Part shown: piece by piece, positions 51,701 to 57,939 of the stretch
Layout of the letters: every line of letters begins with the position of its first letter
Numbering within the stretch: the stretch's first letter is position 1
DNA from: Euptelea pleiosperma
Lineage: Eukaryota > Streptophyta > Magnoliopsida > Ranunculales > Eupteleaceae
Assembly: GCA_035048495.1 (NCBI GenBank)
Contig: CM068553.1
Location: 24,863,190-24,927,189, forward strand
Direction: 5' to 3'
DNA: 64,000 nt
Translations under genes and position numbers: made by a program
The notes under the pieces: generated by a model
The model's database searches: none
What the model was told of the DNA's origin: nothing
The model's input: the letters and a program-made list of their open reading frames with translations, nothing else

Positions 51701-53418
51701 GGAGGCACCTAAATTGGTGCGAATCTCGAAAAAATAAAAAAAAACCCAATTTCGCGGAGTACGGGCCAATTTTTGGAAACTACTGCTCTGGAGGTCAGAA
51801 AAATGCGGAATAAATTTGACAATCCCTAGGGGAATTATGTAAGGGGAGGTTAGGGTAGTAGCACCTAGGGTGGTGTGAATCTTGAGAAAAACGTAATCTT
51901 CGATTTCCCTTGAAAATCGTGTGGCCGGAAAAAATGTTGGACTAGCTTGAGAAGAAGATAAGGGCTGGATTTCTGATATAGCTGAAGGAGAAAACAAACT
52001 AGGAACTCAGATCCTCTGGTGCTTTACTTCAGGGTAGATCCACGGATCGCGTAAGAAGACTCTCTGCTATTTCTTCAAAAACTTTTGCCAGCTCCTGTCA
52101 CCCATATAACTATCTTAGATTGATATGGGGGCTCTAGGGGACAAGACACATGCTCTAGAGTAACCATGCTTTGATACCATGTTGTGATTTAGGTTTTAAC
52201 CAAAAGAGAAATATTTAAGAAAGAAAGAGATATGGAGAAGGAAGAAGATGGAGAGATTACGGAGAATGGGAGAGAGTTGATATTATTATTTAAGCTCTCT
52301 CTCACTCATATATATAAGAGATGGGATTAGAGTCCCACTACAACAATAAAGTCCTATTGGTGGGAGAGTCCCACTACAACATAAAGTCCTAGTCGTGGGT
52401 TCAGTGGTGGGCCCTCTTAACCCACGTACAAAGTAAAAAAGAAGGCCCGCATGGGTAGTGGGACACAGCCCACTAAAGACCCCCACGTGACCCATTTAAA
52501 GACCTCCACGTGACATCCCACATGGGGTGCAACATAACTTCCAACAGTTATTACTCGCATGCAATATGCATGATGCTATGTTGTCACTACTCGGGTAAAA
52601 TAGACCATGGTATGGTTATAATGATAATAACTTTGTGAATGAGGGCTTTCCACCAAAGAGCAGATCTGGATATTACTTATAAAGATAATTTTTGGAATTT
52701 TTAGAAGCAAGGAGCTACATCCATGCTGCTGGTGACAAATGGGATCATCACTGGCCTACGTAATTTTGACAGGGTCAGGCTTTTAAGTGTCAGATCATAT
52801 ACATAGATGAGGTTACAGACACGACACTTCCAACAAGGCAAAAACCCAGTACACTAAACTGACACGTCCCATAAATTAGTAGTTATATTAAGATATTGTA
52901 TTGTATAGATATTAGTTCGTATGATTTTAGGCATTTTGAGTGTATAGTATTAACTTTTATCCACCCCGGCAAGGTATGAAAGGCATGATTTCTTATCCTT
53001 TGCTGTTTTAGGAACCATTTATGGTTCCCTCATTGGATACCCACTACAAATTGCACCAAGGCTGAGTTTATAATTGAGATGTACAAAGCAAAACATCATG
53101 CTGCATGTCTTTTTATTATTTATTGTTGCTTCCTTTAATATTGCTTTTGTAGTAGTAATTGTTATGTATTGTTTATAATAATTGGTGTCTTCAATCTCTG
53201 TCTCTTGAAATAGGTACCCTGTTCAAGCTGGTGATGCCATTTGGATGGCACCATTTGTACCGCAATGGTGAGTTAAATTCTCTTGAGTCGTTTCGTCATT
53301 AAAAATGGCTTCAACTAGTGTACCCACTAAACTTGCAAACTTTGTCAGGTATGCTGCACTTGGGAAAACCCGGTCAAGGTATCTACTATACAAGGACGTG
53401 AACAGGAACCCACTTTAA
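24624..53418 (+). CDS. UGLYAH: (S)-ureidoglycine aminohydrolase, six 3' exons (5' part outside window)
   Basis: Join 24624-24705, 31543-31599, 32494-32532, 32742-32812, 53214-53267, 53349-53418. UGLYAH hydrolyses (S)-ureidoglycine to (S)-ureidoglycolate and ammonia in the ER, in the allantoin branch of purine catabolism. The six exons encode about the last 123 residues of a bicupin protein of about 300. They read [17 protein letters not shown], then [61 protein letters not shown], and KDVNRNPL with TAA at 53416. The Mn-binding set known for the Arabidopsis enzyme is present: Glu and two His in E-V-H-Y-N-Q-H, and the Gln of VPQW. All introns are GT-AG, the phases match, and no stop interrupts the exons, so the gene looks functional. 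The first 24 kb of the window offer no upstream exon. Introns of 6.8 and 20.4 kb are filled with transposons. Confidence 0.95.
24984..27531 (+). pseudogene. LINE3 ORF1 (RNA-binding, DUF4283-like)
   Basis: It opens with '[20 protein letters not shown]' and breaks at about 25180. The core is readable in 25316-26014: '[20 protein letters not shown]', '[16 protein letters not shown]' and '[20 protein letters not shown]'. Later pieces at 26588-27235 end with '[20 protein letters not shown]' and '[14 protein letters not shown]', and 27254-27463 gives 'REIKRLG'. Each block aligns in order with LINE2 ORF1. It is interrupted by at least three frame breaks. Confidence 0.75.
27532..31184 (+). pseudogene. 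LINE3 ORF2: endonuclease, reverse transcriptase, zf-RVT
   Basis: Starts '[19 protein letters not shown]'. The endonuclease motifs 'IIQESKLDK', '[14 protein letters not shown]' and 'ASDHTPLLL' are present. The RT shows '[16 protein letters not shown]' (Leu in place of the usual Pro of KAPGPDG), '[18 protein letters not shown]', '[14 protein letters not shown]' and '[10 protein letters not shown]'. At 29588 the FADD box runs into a frameshift (QFADDPHF). The C-terminus (30177-31184) is open and has '[20 protein letters not shown]' and '[18 protein letters not shown]'. In-frame stops lie at about 27817, 28510 and 29152. Confidence 0.92.
31543..31599 (+). CDS. UGLYAH: UGLYAH exon b
   Basis: Nineteen codons in phase 0, between TTTGTCAG and GTGAGT, encoding '[19 protein letters not shown]'. 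The preceding intron contains LINE3. Confidence 0.95.
31600..32493 (+). other. UGLYAH intron with 85-bp tandem duplication
   Basis: An 894-bp intron. A near-perfect tandem repeat of 85 bp starts at 31805 and 31890 ('GGAATTTGAAAATATTAAAT' at each start). The remainder is AT-rich intron without a supported gene. Confidence 0.75.
32494..32532 (+). CDS. UGLYAH: UGLYAH exon c
   Basis: Thirteen codons between TTGCAG and GTATGG, encoding '[13 protein letters not shown]'. This micro-exon is too short for ORF scans but is unmistakable by family identity. Confidence 0.95.
32742..32812 (+). CDS. UGLYAH: UGLYAH exon d (metal-binding segment)
   Basis: Encodes [18 protein letters not shown] and RLGDS. 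It contains the Glu (32742-32744) and the two His (32748-32750 and 32760-32762) that bind manganese in the family. It ends in phase 2 within a Trp codon before GTAAGC. The following intron is 20.4 kb. Confidence 0.95.
33529..33948 (-). pseudogene. Inverted 5' half of the twin-primed LINE copy
   Basis: The minus reading is '[19 protein letters not shown]', '[18 protein letters not shown]', '[12 protein letters not shown]', a stop, '[12 protein letters not shown]' and '[20 protein letters not shown]'. It matches LINE2 residues encoded by about 22210-22615. Confidence 0.85.
33949..34270 (+). pseudogene. Sense 3' half of the twin-primed LINE copy
   Basis: The + reading, with frame changes, gives '[20 protein letters not shown]', '[20 protein letters not shown]', 'NQKAFEGKQ', '[20 protein letters not shown]' and '[11 protein letters not shown]', then a stop at about 34268. 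It matches LINE2 22620-22937 and is followed by the same 3' UTR and poly(A). Confidence 0.85.
35386..35581. other. Unassigned spacer between LINE5 and Copia D LTR
   Basis: A minus-strand ORF runs through it but has no recognised family. It may be resident intron. Nothing else is seen. Confidence 0.4.
35582..35946 (-). repeat. 3' LTR of Copia D
   Basis: Begins TGTTGTAAACTAGATTGCC and ends AATCCAACA (+ strand). It is 365 bp, against 367 bp for the G LTR. Shared style includes 'ATATATATG(T)TGGGGAAAAC' and multiple 'GTGGGACCCACA'-type words. The outer flank TATCC does not match the flank of G. Confidence 0.65.
35960..36350 (-). pseudogene. Copia D RNase H end
   Basis: The minus reading across frames shows the Copia RNase H features '[15 protein letters not shown]' and 'HIEIDxHFIKEKL'-type residues (x marks an altered position), encoded around 36100-36200. 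Stops and frameshifts are present. It is truncated at its 5' side by element E. Confidence 0.65.
36367..36602 (-). repeat. 3' LTR of Copia E
   Basis: On the minus strand it starts TGTTATTAGATACGTAG and ends near CAATTCAACT, as in the C LTRs. It contains a GAGAAAGAGAGAAAG purine repeat at 36419-36455. The polypurine tract is adjacent (reverse complement of CTCCCCCTC at 36603-36611). Confidence 0.85.
36613..37400 (-). pseudogene. Copia E RNase H
   Basis: Contains '[20 protein letters not shown]', '[20 protein letters not shown]', '[19 protein letters not shown]', '[13 protein letters not shown]' and '[14 protein letters not shown]'. It matches Copia C throughout. A frameshift near 36990, a lost base in the '[10 protein letters not shown]' box and a stop near 36715 break it. 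Confidence 0.85.
37402..38612 (-). pseudogene. Copia E pol: RT and integrase C-terminus
   Basis: The RT (37402-38043) reads '[20 protein letters not shown]', '[19 protein letters not shown]', '[16 protein letters not shown]' and catalytic '[15 protein letters not shown]' (Tyr-Ala-Asp-Asp instead of YVDD). A poly-G run at 37741-37750 lies in the Pro-rich loop. The linker contains '[20 protein letters not shown]' once. The integrase end at 38360-38560 has '[20 protein letters not shown]'. Gypsy F interrupts the 'STHKG' region. Confidence 0.88.
38613..39348 (-). repeat. 3' LTR of Gypsy F
   Basis: Starts TGTGGGGGAAATTCCC and matches 48522-49307, with two notable deletions relative to that copy: about 30 bp near 38760, and about 35 bp in the AAGTCGGCC repeat zone near 39240. 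The inner edge meets a CCCCCCTCTCGGGG tract that is probably the polypurine tract on the minus strand. Confidence 0.85.
39349..39581 (+). other. Region between F 3' LTR and antisense-gene promoter
   Basis: GC-rich relative to its surroundings, with no ORF of note. It presumably holds upstream promoter elements of the antisense gene and the 3' UTR of the element's genomic RNA. Confidence 0.4.
39583..39590 (+). promoter_or_regulatory. TATA box of the antisense gene in Gypsy F
   Basis: TATAAATA in a GC-richer setting, followed by CTCCCCT and a pyrimidine-rich leader. The ATG lies about 190 bases downstream. It is oriented opposite to the element's own genes. Inferred from sequence only. Confidence 0.55.
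40376..40447 (+). other. Predicted intron 1 of the antisense gene
   Basis: 72 bp with GTACTC donor and TTGCAG acceptor. It contains stops in all frames and an AT-rich, pyrimidine-tracted 3' end. Confidence 0.6.
41537..41647 (+). other. Predicted intron 2 of the antisense gene
   Basis: GTATGG donor and CCCTTTCAG acceptor, T-rich. The protein reading changes frame across it, from the conserved 'DFVIDNFY' end to '[15 protein letters not shown]'. Confidence 0.6.
42237..42650. other. 3' flank of the antisense gene
   Basis: T-rich, with many GGCC words and no supported gene. It leads into the minisatellite. Confidence 0.4.
42657..43113. repeat. 29-bp minisatellite in the 3' region of Gypsy F
   Basis: About 16 tandem units of roughly 29 bp, based on TTTGGACGGCCGAAGCCAG followed by TCCCGTTCA. 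Units vary at a few positions and range from about 23 to 31 bp. On the + strand they read as repeated 'FGRPRPVP'. The array sits between integrase and the antisense gene, outside any needed coding sequence. Confidence 0.88.
43185..44195 (-). pseudogene. Gypsy F integrase
   Basis: The zinc-finger part has '[20 protein letters not shown]'. The core starts '[20 protein letters not shown]' with the first catalytic Asp, and '[12 protein letters not shown]' follows. Beyond frame breaks come '[15 protein letters not shown]', where the second Asp of the D-N-G box is Glu, and '[16 protein letters not shown]' with the Glu region. The C-terminus '[13 protein letters not shown]' type and 'GPTTWKTSF' ends near 43185. 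It would insert cDNA into the genome. Several stops are present. Confidence 0.85.
44400..44860 (-). pseudogene. Gypsy F second (archaeal-type) RNase H
   Basis: Reads '[20 protein letters not shown]', '[14 protein letters not shown]', a frame break, then '[20 protein letters not shown]' and '[16 protein letters not shown]'. The D-x-S-x-N-G-x-G-x-G start and the 'TNNEAEY'-type box are characteristic of the extra RNase H found in the Tat lineage. Confidence 0.8.
44861..45300 (-). pseudogene. Gypsy F RNase H (gypsy type)
   Basis: The segment after RT reads '[20 protein letters not shown]', '[20 protein letters not shown]', 'KPIYF' and '[20 protein letters not shown]'. This is the normal RNase H of Ty3/gypsy RT. 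Frame changes occur at about 45190 and 45040. Confidence 0.75.
45301..46110 (-). pseudogene. Gypsy F reverse transcriptase
   Basis: Blocks in order are '[20 protein letters not shown]', '[20 protein letters not shown]', '[13 protein letters not shown]', '[16 protein letters not shown]' and catalytic '[12 protein letters not shown]' at about 45630, then '[20 protein letters not shown]'. The YIDD box is intact. A stop after 'GYN' (about 45796) and one near 45662 break the frame. Confidence 0.88.
46343..47014 (-). pseudogene. Gypsy F aspartic protease region
   Basis: A 223-codon open stretch. '[20 protein letters not shown]' corresponds to the family 'VLIDTGSSADILF' box, but the catalytic D-T-G reads D-C-G. 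'YNVILGRPWLH' appears as '[12 protein letters not shown]'. The protease would mature the gag-pol polyprotein. The change in the active-site triad suggests loss of activity. Confidence 0.82.
47030..48435 (-). pseudogene. gag: Gypsy F gag
   Basis: It probably begins at the minus-strand ATG near 48435, giving '[20 protein letters not shown]', soon after the PBS. The capsid region is '[20 protein letters not shown]', '[20 protein letters not shown]', '[17 protein letters not shown]' and '[16 protein letters not shown]', a typical retrotransposon gag domain. A zinc-finger-like '[17 protein letters not shown]' lies at about 47140-47190. Stops near 48360 and frameshifts near 47740 and 47290 disrupt it. 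Confidence 0.85.
48501..48516 (-). other. Primer-binding site of Gypsy F
   Basis: The minus strand reads TTGCGCCGTCTGTGGG near the LTR edge. This is close to the TGGCGCC-type PBS of Tat/Athila elements. One base of the TGGCGCC core is altered. Confidence 0.65.
48522..49307 (-). repeat. 5' LTR of Gypsy F
   Basis: Partner of the 3' LTR, 786 bp, ending CCCCTTACA. A minus-strand TATA-like CTATAAATAGAG lies at about 48838-48850. Near 49130-49240 it contains several copies of an AAGTCGGCC-based repeat. Confidence 0.88.
49308..49388 (-). pseudogene. Copia E integrase segment beyond Gypsy F
   Basis: The minus reading '[12 protein letters not shown]'-type residues continue the integrase C-terminal region interrupted at 38612. 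By codon comparison with Copia C at 9285-9350 the two edges join without loss, apart from the GGAGG/AGAGG target duplication. Confidence 0.8.
49389..49529. mobile_element. Short MITE-like repeat (GAATT-rich)
   Basis: Ends CACTGAAATTTG and, as reverse complement, CATGGTTTTAAAATTCGG. The interior is made of GAATT/TTCG words. The end resembles those of the MITE at 5286-5561. AGCATA is present in both flanks (49381-49386 and 49531-49536). It lies exactly at the junction of Copia E integrase and Copia G gag. Confidence 0.5.
49535..50007 (-). pseudogene. Copia G gag N-terminus
   Basis: Reads '[20 protein letters not shown]', '[12 protein letters not shown]', '[17 protein letters not shown]', a stop, then '[20 protein letters not shown]' and '[20 protein letters not shown]'. 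This is the standard Copia gag (UBN2/gag-polypeptide) order. It stops at the MITE where 'YY.KLK.LW' would be expected. Confidence 0.85.
50586..50974. mobile_element. Foldback element inside hAT-type element 2
   Basis: Long inverted arms. GATGTAACAAGGTAT at the left is mirrored by ATACCTTGTTACATC at the right, and 'CATCTGGGCCCACTGACCGC' by 'GCGGTCAGTGGGCCCAGATG'. The whole stretch could fold into one hairpin of about 150-bp arms. The arm word CATCCATGCGGTCAGTG is shared with the foldback MITE at 13838-14251. Confidence 0.75.
51095..51271. mobile_element. Foldback MITE with GAGTAAAACTT ends, 9-bp TSD
   Basis: A 177-bp element with ends GAGTAAAACTTCTATCA and TGATAAGTTTTACTC. The inner arms 'AAATCACACAATCACA' and 'TGTGATTGTGTGATTT' are inverted. 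It is flanked by a perfect 9-bp repeat ATGCAATCA (51086-51094 and 51272-51280), a length typical of Mutator-like transposition. Confidence 0.82.
51569..52167 (-). other. Copia G leader
   Basis: Region between the hAT-type insertion and the PBS. It is free of recognisable domains and has two similar 'AATCCCTAG(A/G)G' segments near 51678 and 51823. It fits the untranslated leader of G. Confidence 0.5.
52168..52179 (-). other. Primer-binding site of Copia G
   Basis: The + strand GCTTTGATACCA is the reverse complement of TGGTATCAAAGC. It lies directly against the LTR. Confidence 0.85.
52180..52546 (-). repeat. 5' LTR of Copia G
   Basis: Begins TGTTGTGATTTAGG and ends AACTTCCAACA (+ strand). It has a TATATATAAGAG segment near 52308 and repeated GTGGGACACAG/CCCACTAC words. 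It is related to 35582-35946. Confidence 0.8.
52547..53213 (+). other. UGLYAH intron sequence before exon e
   Basis: AT-rich intron of 667 bp ending in CTCTTGAAATAG. No repeat or gene is recognised. Confidence 0.6.
53214..53267 (+). CDS. UGLYAH: UGLYAH exon e
   Basis: Resumes the split Trp codon after TAG and encodes '[17 protein letters not shown]'. It includes the Gln that is the fourth metal ligand of the family. It ends before GTGAGT, again within a Trp codon. Confidence 0.95.
53349..53418 (+). CDS. UGLYAH: UGLYAH exon f (last exon, stop)
   Basis: Encodes '[18 protein letters not shown]' and RNPL followed by TAA at 53416-53418, exactly the conserved C-terminus of plant UGLYAH. The intron before it is only 81 bp. 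Confidence 0.95.
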
Positions 53419-54020
53419 CCATGGCACTGGAAAGCATGGAGTTCAGTCATATGATTCCAAGCATGACAGCTATTTTTGGCTGAACTCAGGTACAAGCTTC
53501 AGGGCCCATGGAAGGGCACTTTTAATTCAAATAGTAAATTGTCGTGCTAATGTAATTGTAAAACATAACATAGGATTATTAAAAACATAGGAGAAGTTTG
53601 CTTGGAGACATGAAATTTATTATGCATAATTTATCAAAGATGGAGAGCATGCATTGATCTTTCCTATGCAAGAATCTATATCCTTGAATAAAGGTTTGAT
53701 ATGTGGTCGGTGTTCTTAAGTTTTTGCTGTATTATTTGATATTGGTAGTTCCTGAAGAGACAAAGCACAATTTTTGAACCTTGTGCAACTATGAGTTCAA
53801 TTTGGACGACCTGGTCTGGGTTGTAGGACGCTTCTTAAGGCTTTGGCCCCGACATGACATTTGACTATTATGCAGTGAGTGAAATGGAGAAAGCAGAAAG
53901 CTAGGGGTTTTGGCTACTACTGTACGTGACTTGTTTCTGTCACTCCAATACTGCCTAATGCATGATTGGTTGGTATTGGATTCATCTGCTGTTATGTCAC
54001 TTTATTTTATGCTGGTTTTA
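53419..54020 (+). other. UGLYAH 3' UTR and downstream flank
   Basis: Follows the UGLYAH stop. No ORF is supported. AATAAA occurs at 53687-53692 (GAATAAAGG) and could serve as a polyadenylation signal about 270 bases after the stop. Confidence 0.45.
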
Positions 54021-54029
54021 TACTTAATG

Positions 54030-54600
54030 CAATCAACAGTTCTGAAATTAACCCTAAACTACAATCATCAAAGGAAGATCGAATAATAAGAAGAATAGAC
54101 TATACAAAAAAAAGGTAAACAATAAGAAATCTCAAATCTAGGGCTTAAAAAAGCTATGCTAGAAGAGAAAATAAGAGAAAAAACAACTTCAATTTTAAAA
54201 CTAAAAAATTCAATAATGATCACTATTTACATCACTATTCACAGCTCCCTTTATATAGAGGTTCTCTCTTCTCAAATTGCAACCTTATAAATGAAAAATG
54301 ACACTAGATAACCTACTCTTACTAAAACTCTTTGACATGACTTACTGATACAATCTAGAAATAAAAACCAGACTTTCTAAATAAGACTACTATAACTAGG
54401 ACTTATTAAAAATCTAATAAAATAAACCCAAATATATCAGAACCATACATCAGAACCTTCTACGCTCTATTAACCCGTTTAAAACTAATTTCAGCTATCA
54501 ATTTAGAATTTTAGAGTACCACTAAAACAAAAGCAAAACAAAACACACTCAATCCCTTATTTCCTAGTTCTTCTCTTGTTCTTTTTTGTTCCCCCATATA
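54030..54600 (-). repeat. LTR-like AT-rich block
   Basis: The minus strand carries a strong TATA-like CTCTATATAAAGGGAG at about 54248-54262. The surrounding A-rich sequence is similar in style to the LTR of element A, which has CCTCTATATATGC. No partner copy or TSD was found, so a solo LTR is only a suggestion. Confidence 0.3.
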
Positions 54601-54773
54601 TGGACTTGTAATGGCTGTAGTTTCAGCTCTATCGAACAACTCTTCACTGAGATACAGCTCTTAAAAACCGCTGGTTCTGCTGGGCTGTTTTTCTAATTTG
54701 CAGCTGCATCAGTTTTATAGGGAAAAAGATGATATAGCATAAAGCCATAAAAGTACTGTGAATCAAGCATTGG

Positions 54774-54959
54774 TTGGTCGTGAATTGGATGGTGTTGGAG
54801 TCACTGTATAGGTTAGCTGTACTATTGACAAATGCTCCTTATATTCTCCCAGAAAATTCATGGCCAAAGCTTGGGGATAAGTACAAAGGTGTTGCCTGTA
54901 GGAATGAATTTCTGTCTAAGTTAGCTAGAGTTGAATTAGGGACATGTTGGATTGAATAA
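54774..54959 (+). other. Unrecognised short ORF
   Basis: 61 codons with a plausible, non-repetitive protein composition ('APYILPENSWPKLGDKYKGV'). No family is recognised. It could be a decayed exon or chance. Confidence 0.2.
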
Positions 54960-55235
54960 TTTAGGTGAAAAACTCTTGTCAGAATTAGAGAGGCCTTTCA
55001 GTCCTCAACATCTTCTTTATCAGTTAGAAATAAAAATCCGTAATTGAATACAGCAAGACATGAGATCAATGAAGATAGCATGATATGAAAAAGCTTTGAC
55101 AGGCCAAAAGAAAAATAAGATGAAGTACATGATGCCATCATGTTAGGAATTCTATAATACTTGTAACTTGGAAATGATTGTTTTAGTCCACAAGTAATTT
55201 GACACCAAATAAAGGGATTATTTCTTTGCATGCAG

Positions 55236-55350
55236 AGATTGGCATGAAAGTGCATGGACCACAAGTGTTGTATCAATTATTCCCTGAATTGGAACTCACA
55301 GTGGACCTCGCTTTTAAGCCAACTTACTCCAAATTGAACCTATCTATTCA
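55236..55350 (+). other. Exon-like segment of unknown origin
   Basis: Bounded by TGCATGCAG and GTGCAC, open in one frame, and encoding 'IGMKVHGPQVLYQLFPELEL' and 'TVDLAFKPTYSKLNLSIQ'. The composition is protein-like. I do not recognise the family. It may be a relic exon of a second gene or a gene fragment. Confidence 0.25.
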
Positions 55351-55974
55351 AGGTGCACAGCTTAATCTCATCCTCTATAAAAGAAAAACAGAATCCAAAT
55401 CATACAATGCATCACATGAAACTTTTGGGGTCCCCATTTTTTTTTTATTTAGGTTGCAGGTGCCAGTTTATTTTGAAAAGCTATTATCATGAACACATAA
55501 AATGGAGAGCATATACTTTTATTACTAATATAATTGTACTTACACAGTTTCACATTTTTCTCCAAGTATAGCACTTATATAAGACTCCATAAATCAAATT
55601 TTCACCCTGAGTTCTCTTCCTTAAACGTCTTTTGGGTATCTCAAGCTACCATGTGATGTAGAAATTTCAAAAATTCAAGAACAGAGAACACCTTAGCCCA
55701 ATTATAGGGTTGCTGTCTATATTTGGTGTCCATGAATGGGGAGTTGATGAATACCTTCAACTGTACAAATGTAACACCTGTAAAAGAAGCTGGCTGCTCA
55801 TCATGCAACCTTGTTGAAGATCATACTACAAATGTCTTACTTTAAGTGGAAGTTACTTTTGTTTTCCCTAGAGATGAGCAAAAGAGCATTTAGAAAGTAG
55901 TGACAGATCAACACAAACTATTAACTTCGGCTTCAGGTTAAGAATTAACATAAACAATCTACTCACTTTCGCAT

Positions 55975-56184
55975 TTGGCTTTGGCAAGAGAATGCATTGA
56001 TAAATGTAGACACATCTGGTTGACTGCAACAGTATACAAATCCACAGAAGGTGGATGGAAGTTTGGTGACAGAAGGAAGTACTGCCTCAGGGTGTCAGAT
56101 GGGATGGGCCAGTGCTTGGTGGAGCCTGGTCATTTCTCCCAAATTTTGTGGGAAAGAAATGAAAAGTACATCAGAACTTGTTGA
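55975..56184 (+). other. Unrecognised ORF with protein-like composition
   Basis: 69 codons, 'IWLTATVYKSTEGGWKFGDR' followed by 'LRVSDGMGQCLVEPGHFSQ'. The patterned aromatic and glycine residues suggest real ancestry, but no family is recognised. It lies just upstream of a LINE 3' end. Confidence 0.25.
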
Positions 56185-56221
56185 TTTGCTTTGAACATAT
56201 TTTTGAAATTAATTTTTCCTC

Positions 56222-56541
56222 TTTTAGAAGTTGGGAATGGCTTCGCCTCACACCAGTGTTTTAATACACATCTTGTGGGTGATATGGAAGGAAAGAAACC
56301 ATAGGATCTTCGAGGATAAAGAGGAAGGCCTTCCCAAGGTGGCCTTGAATGTCAAAGCCTCTCTCTTTCTTTGGTCCTCTATTTCCCCTCTATAAAGGAT
56401 GTTTTTTTTTAATCCTTTGTATATAGATGGGACGATTTACGTGGGGAACTTTCTCCTTCCTCAAGGAGTTAGTTTCGCCTTAATTATTTTCTTTGGGATT
56501 TTTCCCTTGTTAATGAAATATACACACTTATAAAAAAAAAG
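56222..56541 (+). mobile_element. 5'-truncated LINE 3' end
   Basis: The + reading 'ILWVIWKERNHRIFEDKEEG' and 'LNVKASLFLWSSISPL', with a stop near 56393, matches the C-terminus of L1-type ORF2 (compare '[18 protein letters not shown]'). A short UTR and poly(A) at 56532-56541 follow. It is a different subfamily from LINE2 and LINE3. Confidence 0.8.
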
Positions 56542-57760
56542 ATAATATTGAAGAATACTTAACAGAGGATTTCTGACATTTTTCCCAAAATGAGGTCACC
56601 AGTTCTAGGTTCATATTTACTCATCTATAACCTAAATCGGATAAGAAAATATACCTTGCCAAAACATAAAAAGAGATTGGAAAAATCATGATCAAGAATA
56701 TGGGTAAACTGAATTCAGGGAAAATACCTCTGTAATCCTCTCGACATTGTTAAAATTAAATGATAATGGTTCATTGGCCCTTTGTTTTACAGGCATGAGC
56801 AACCCACATTTTGATGGCCTTAGTCATCTCAGCCTATTGTTTCAATCTGTGGGCCAGAAAGTAAGGCTCAATGCAACATGGAAAGTGCCTTAATTTCTTT
56901 CAGCCAACTTTCTTGTGAAGAGTACGATGATGAAAAATTTATGTGGTAGCAATATGTGGAGGGCCCATTTGGCTCTTCTGAAGGGCATCGTCAACCATTC
57001 ATCTTTTCAAAAGGATCCTGGAAGGATTCTTTTGTCTAAGATCAGTCTGTCGCGGTATAGATATACACATGGGCCATGAAGTTGACTTATCGCTTTTGTG
57101 ACTTATAAAATGACAGTTGTAGGGCTCACATACAGATTAGTTTAGTTAATGGCTTTTTAACGGTGGATTTTGAGAATTAATTGGGTTACTCATATCCAAC
57201 GTATGTAGGTCCACCTAGCAATGAAACAAACATCCATACGATCAGTGTCTTCTAAGAGCATGCCACATGGCTCATATTGTGATTCGTCATAAATGAATGT
57301 TTTTTTTTTAATTGTGAGCTTGACATTTTTTTTTTTTTAATTCTGAGCCTGATGTTAGATGAGAGGGTGTTTTTTTTATTTTTTATTTTATTGAAGATTG
57401 CATTTAATGAGCACACCAAAAGACCAAAGGACCCCTGCCAAATGAATAACTTAAGAAAATAAATGAACAAAGTAAGGGCATCTTCATAGACGTGGGATTA
57501 AAGGTTTGAAGAGAAAGCACAAAACTCACTAAAGATTTCCTCCATATTTTTTAATTCAATCTTATAAAGTTTTGGCGCTGGATTTGAAAATTTTAAAAAC
57601 ACCAAAAGGTTTTGAGTTCAAAACTCATTAGTTTCAAACACTTTTTTAAACTAGTTATTTAGGTTTTATGAGGTTGGGTTCAAAGCCCATTGACCTCAAT
57701 AATTTAAAACTTTATAAATCACACATCCCAAATAAAGCAATAACTAAATGTGTCTGTGAG
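56542..57760. other. Non-coding downstream region
   Basis: No gene is supported. 57190-57260 ('AACATCCATACGATCAGTG', then 'GCATGCCACATGGC') resembles one arm of the foldback MITE at 13838-14251, so a decayed relative is likely. Two T-runs near 57301 and 57328 are simple repeats. Confidence 0.4.
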
Positions 57761-57939
57761 TAGGGGCTCAGCCGGCCCAATTGGCTTCGGGGTTTGGCCC
57801 CCTTTGCACTAGGCTTGGGTTACAGAAATAAGCCTACCCATGGAACTTGGTACTGCCTTTAGTAAAGGTCTGGCTCATTCATTAGTACTAAATACTTCGA
57901 AAACACTTTTGATGGTTTGAGTCTTGTGAGAGTTAACCA

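Larger units (their letters stand above)
49530..52546 (-). mobile_element. Copia G remnant: 5' LTR, PBS and gag
   Basis: A minus-strand Copia 5' end: LTR 52180-52546, PBS 52168-52179, leader, and gag N-terminus to about 49530. It is interrupted by hAT-type element 2 (50016-51560). The rest of gag and pol is missing, and the sequence joins a piece of Copia E through a MITE. Its LTR belongs to the same family as that of D at 35582-35946, so D and G may be the two ends of one original element. The outer flanks (TATCC and GTTAT) do not match, so this is unproven. Confidence 0.75.
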
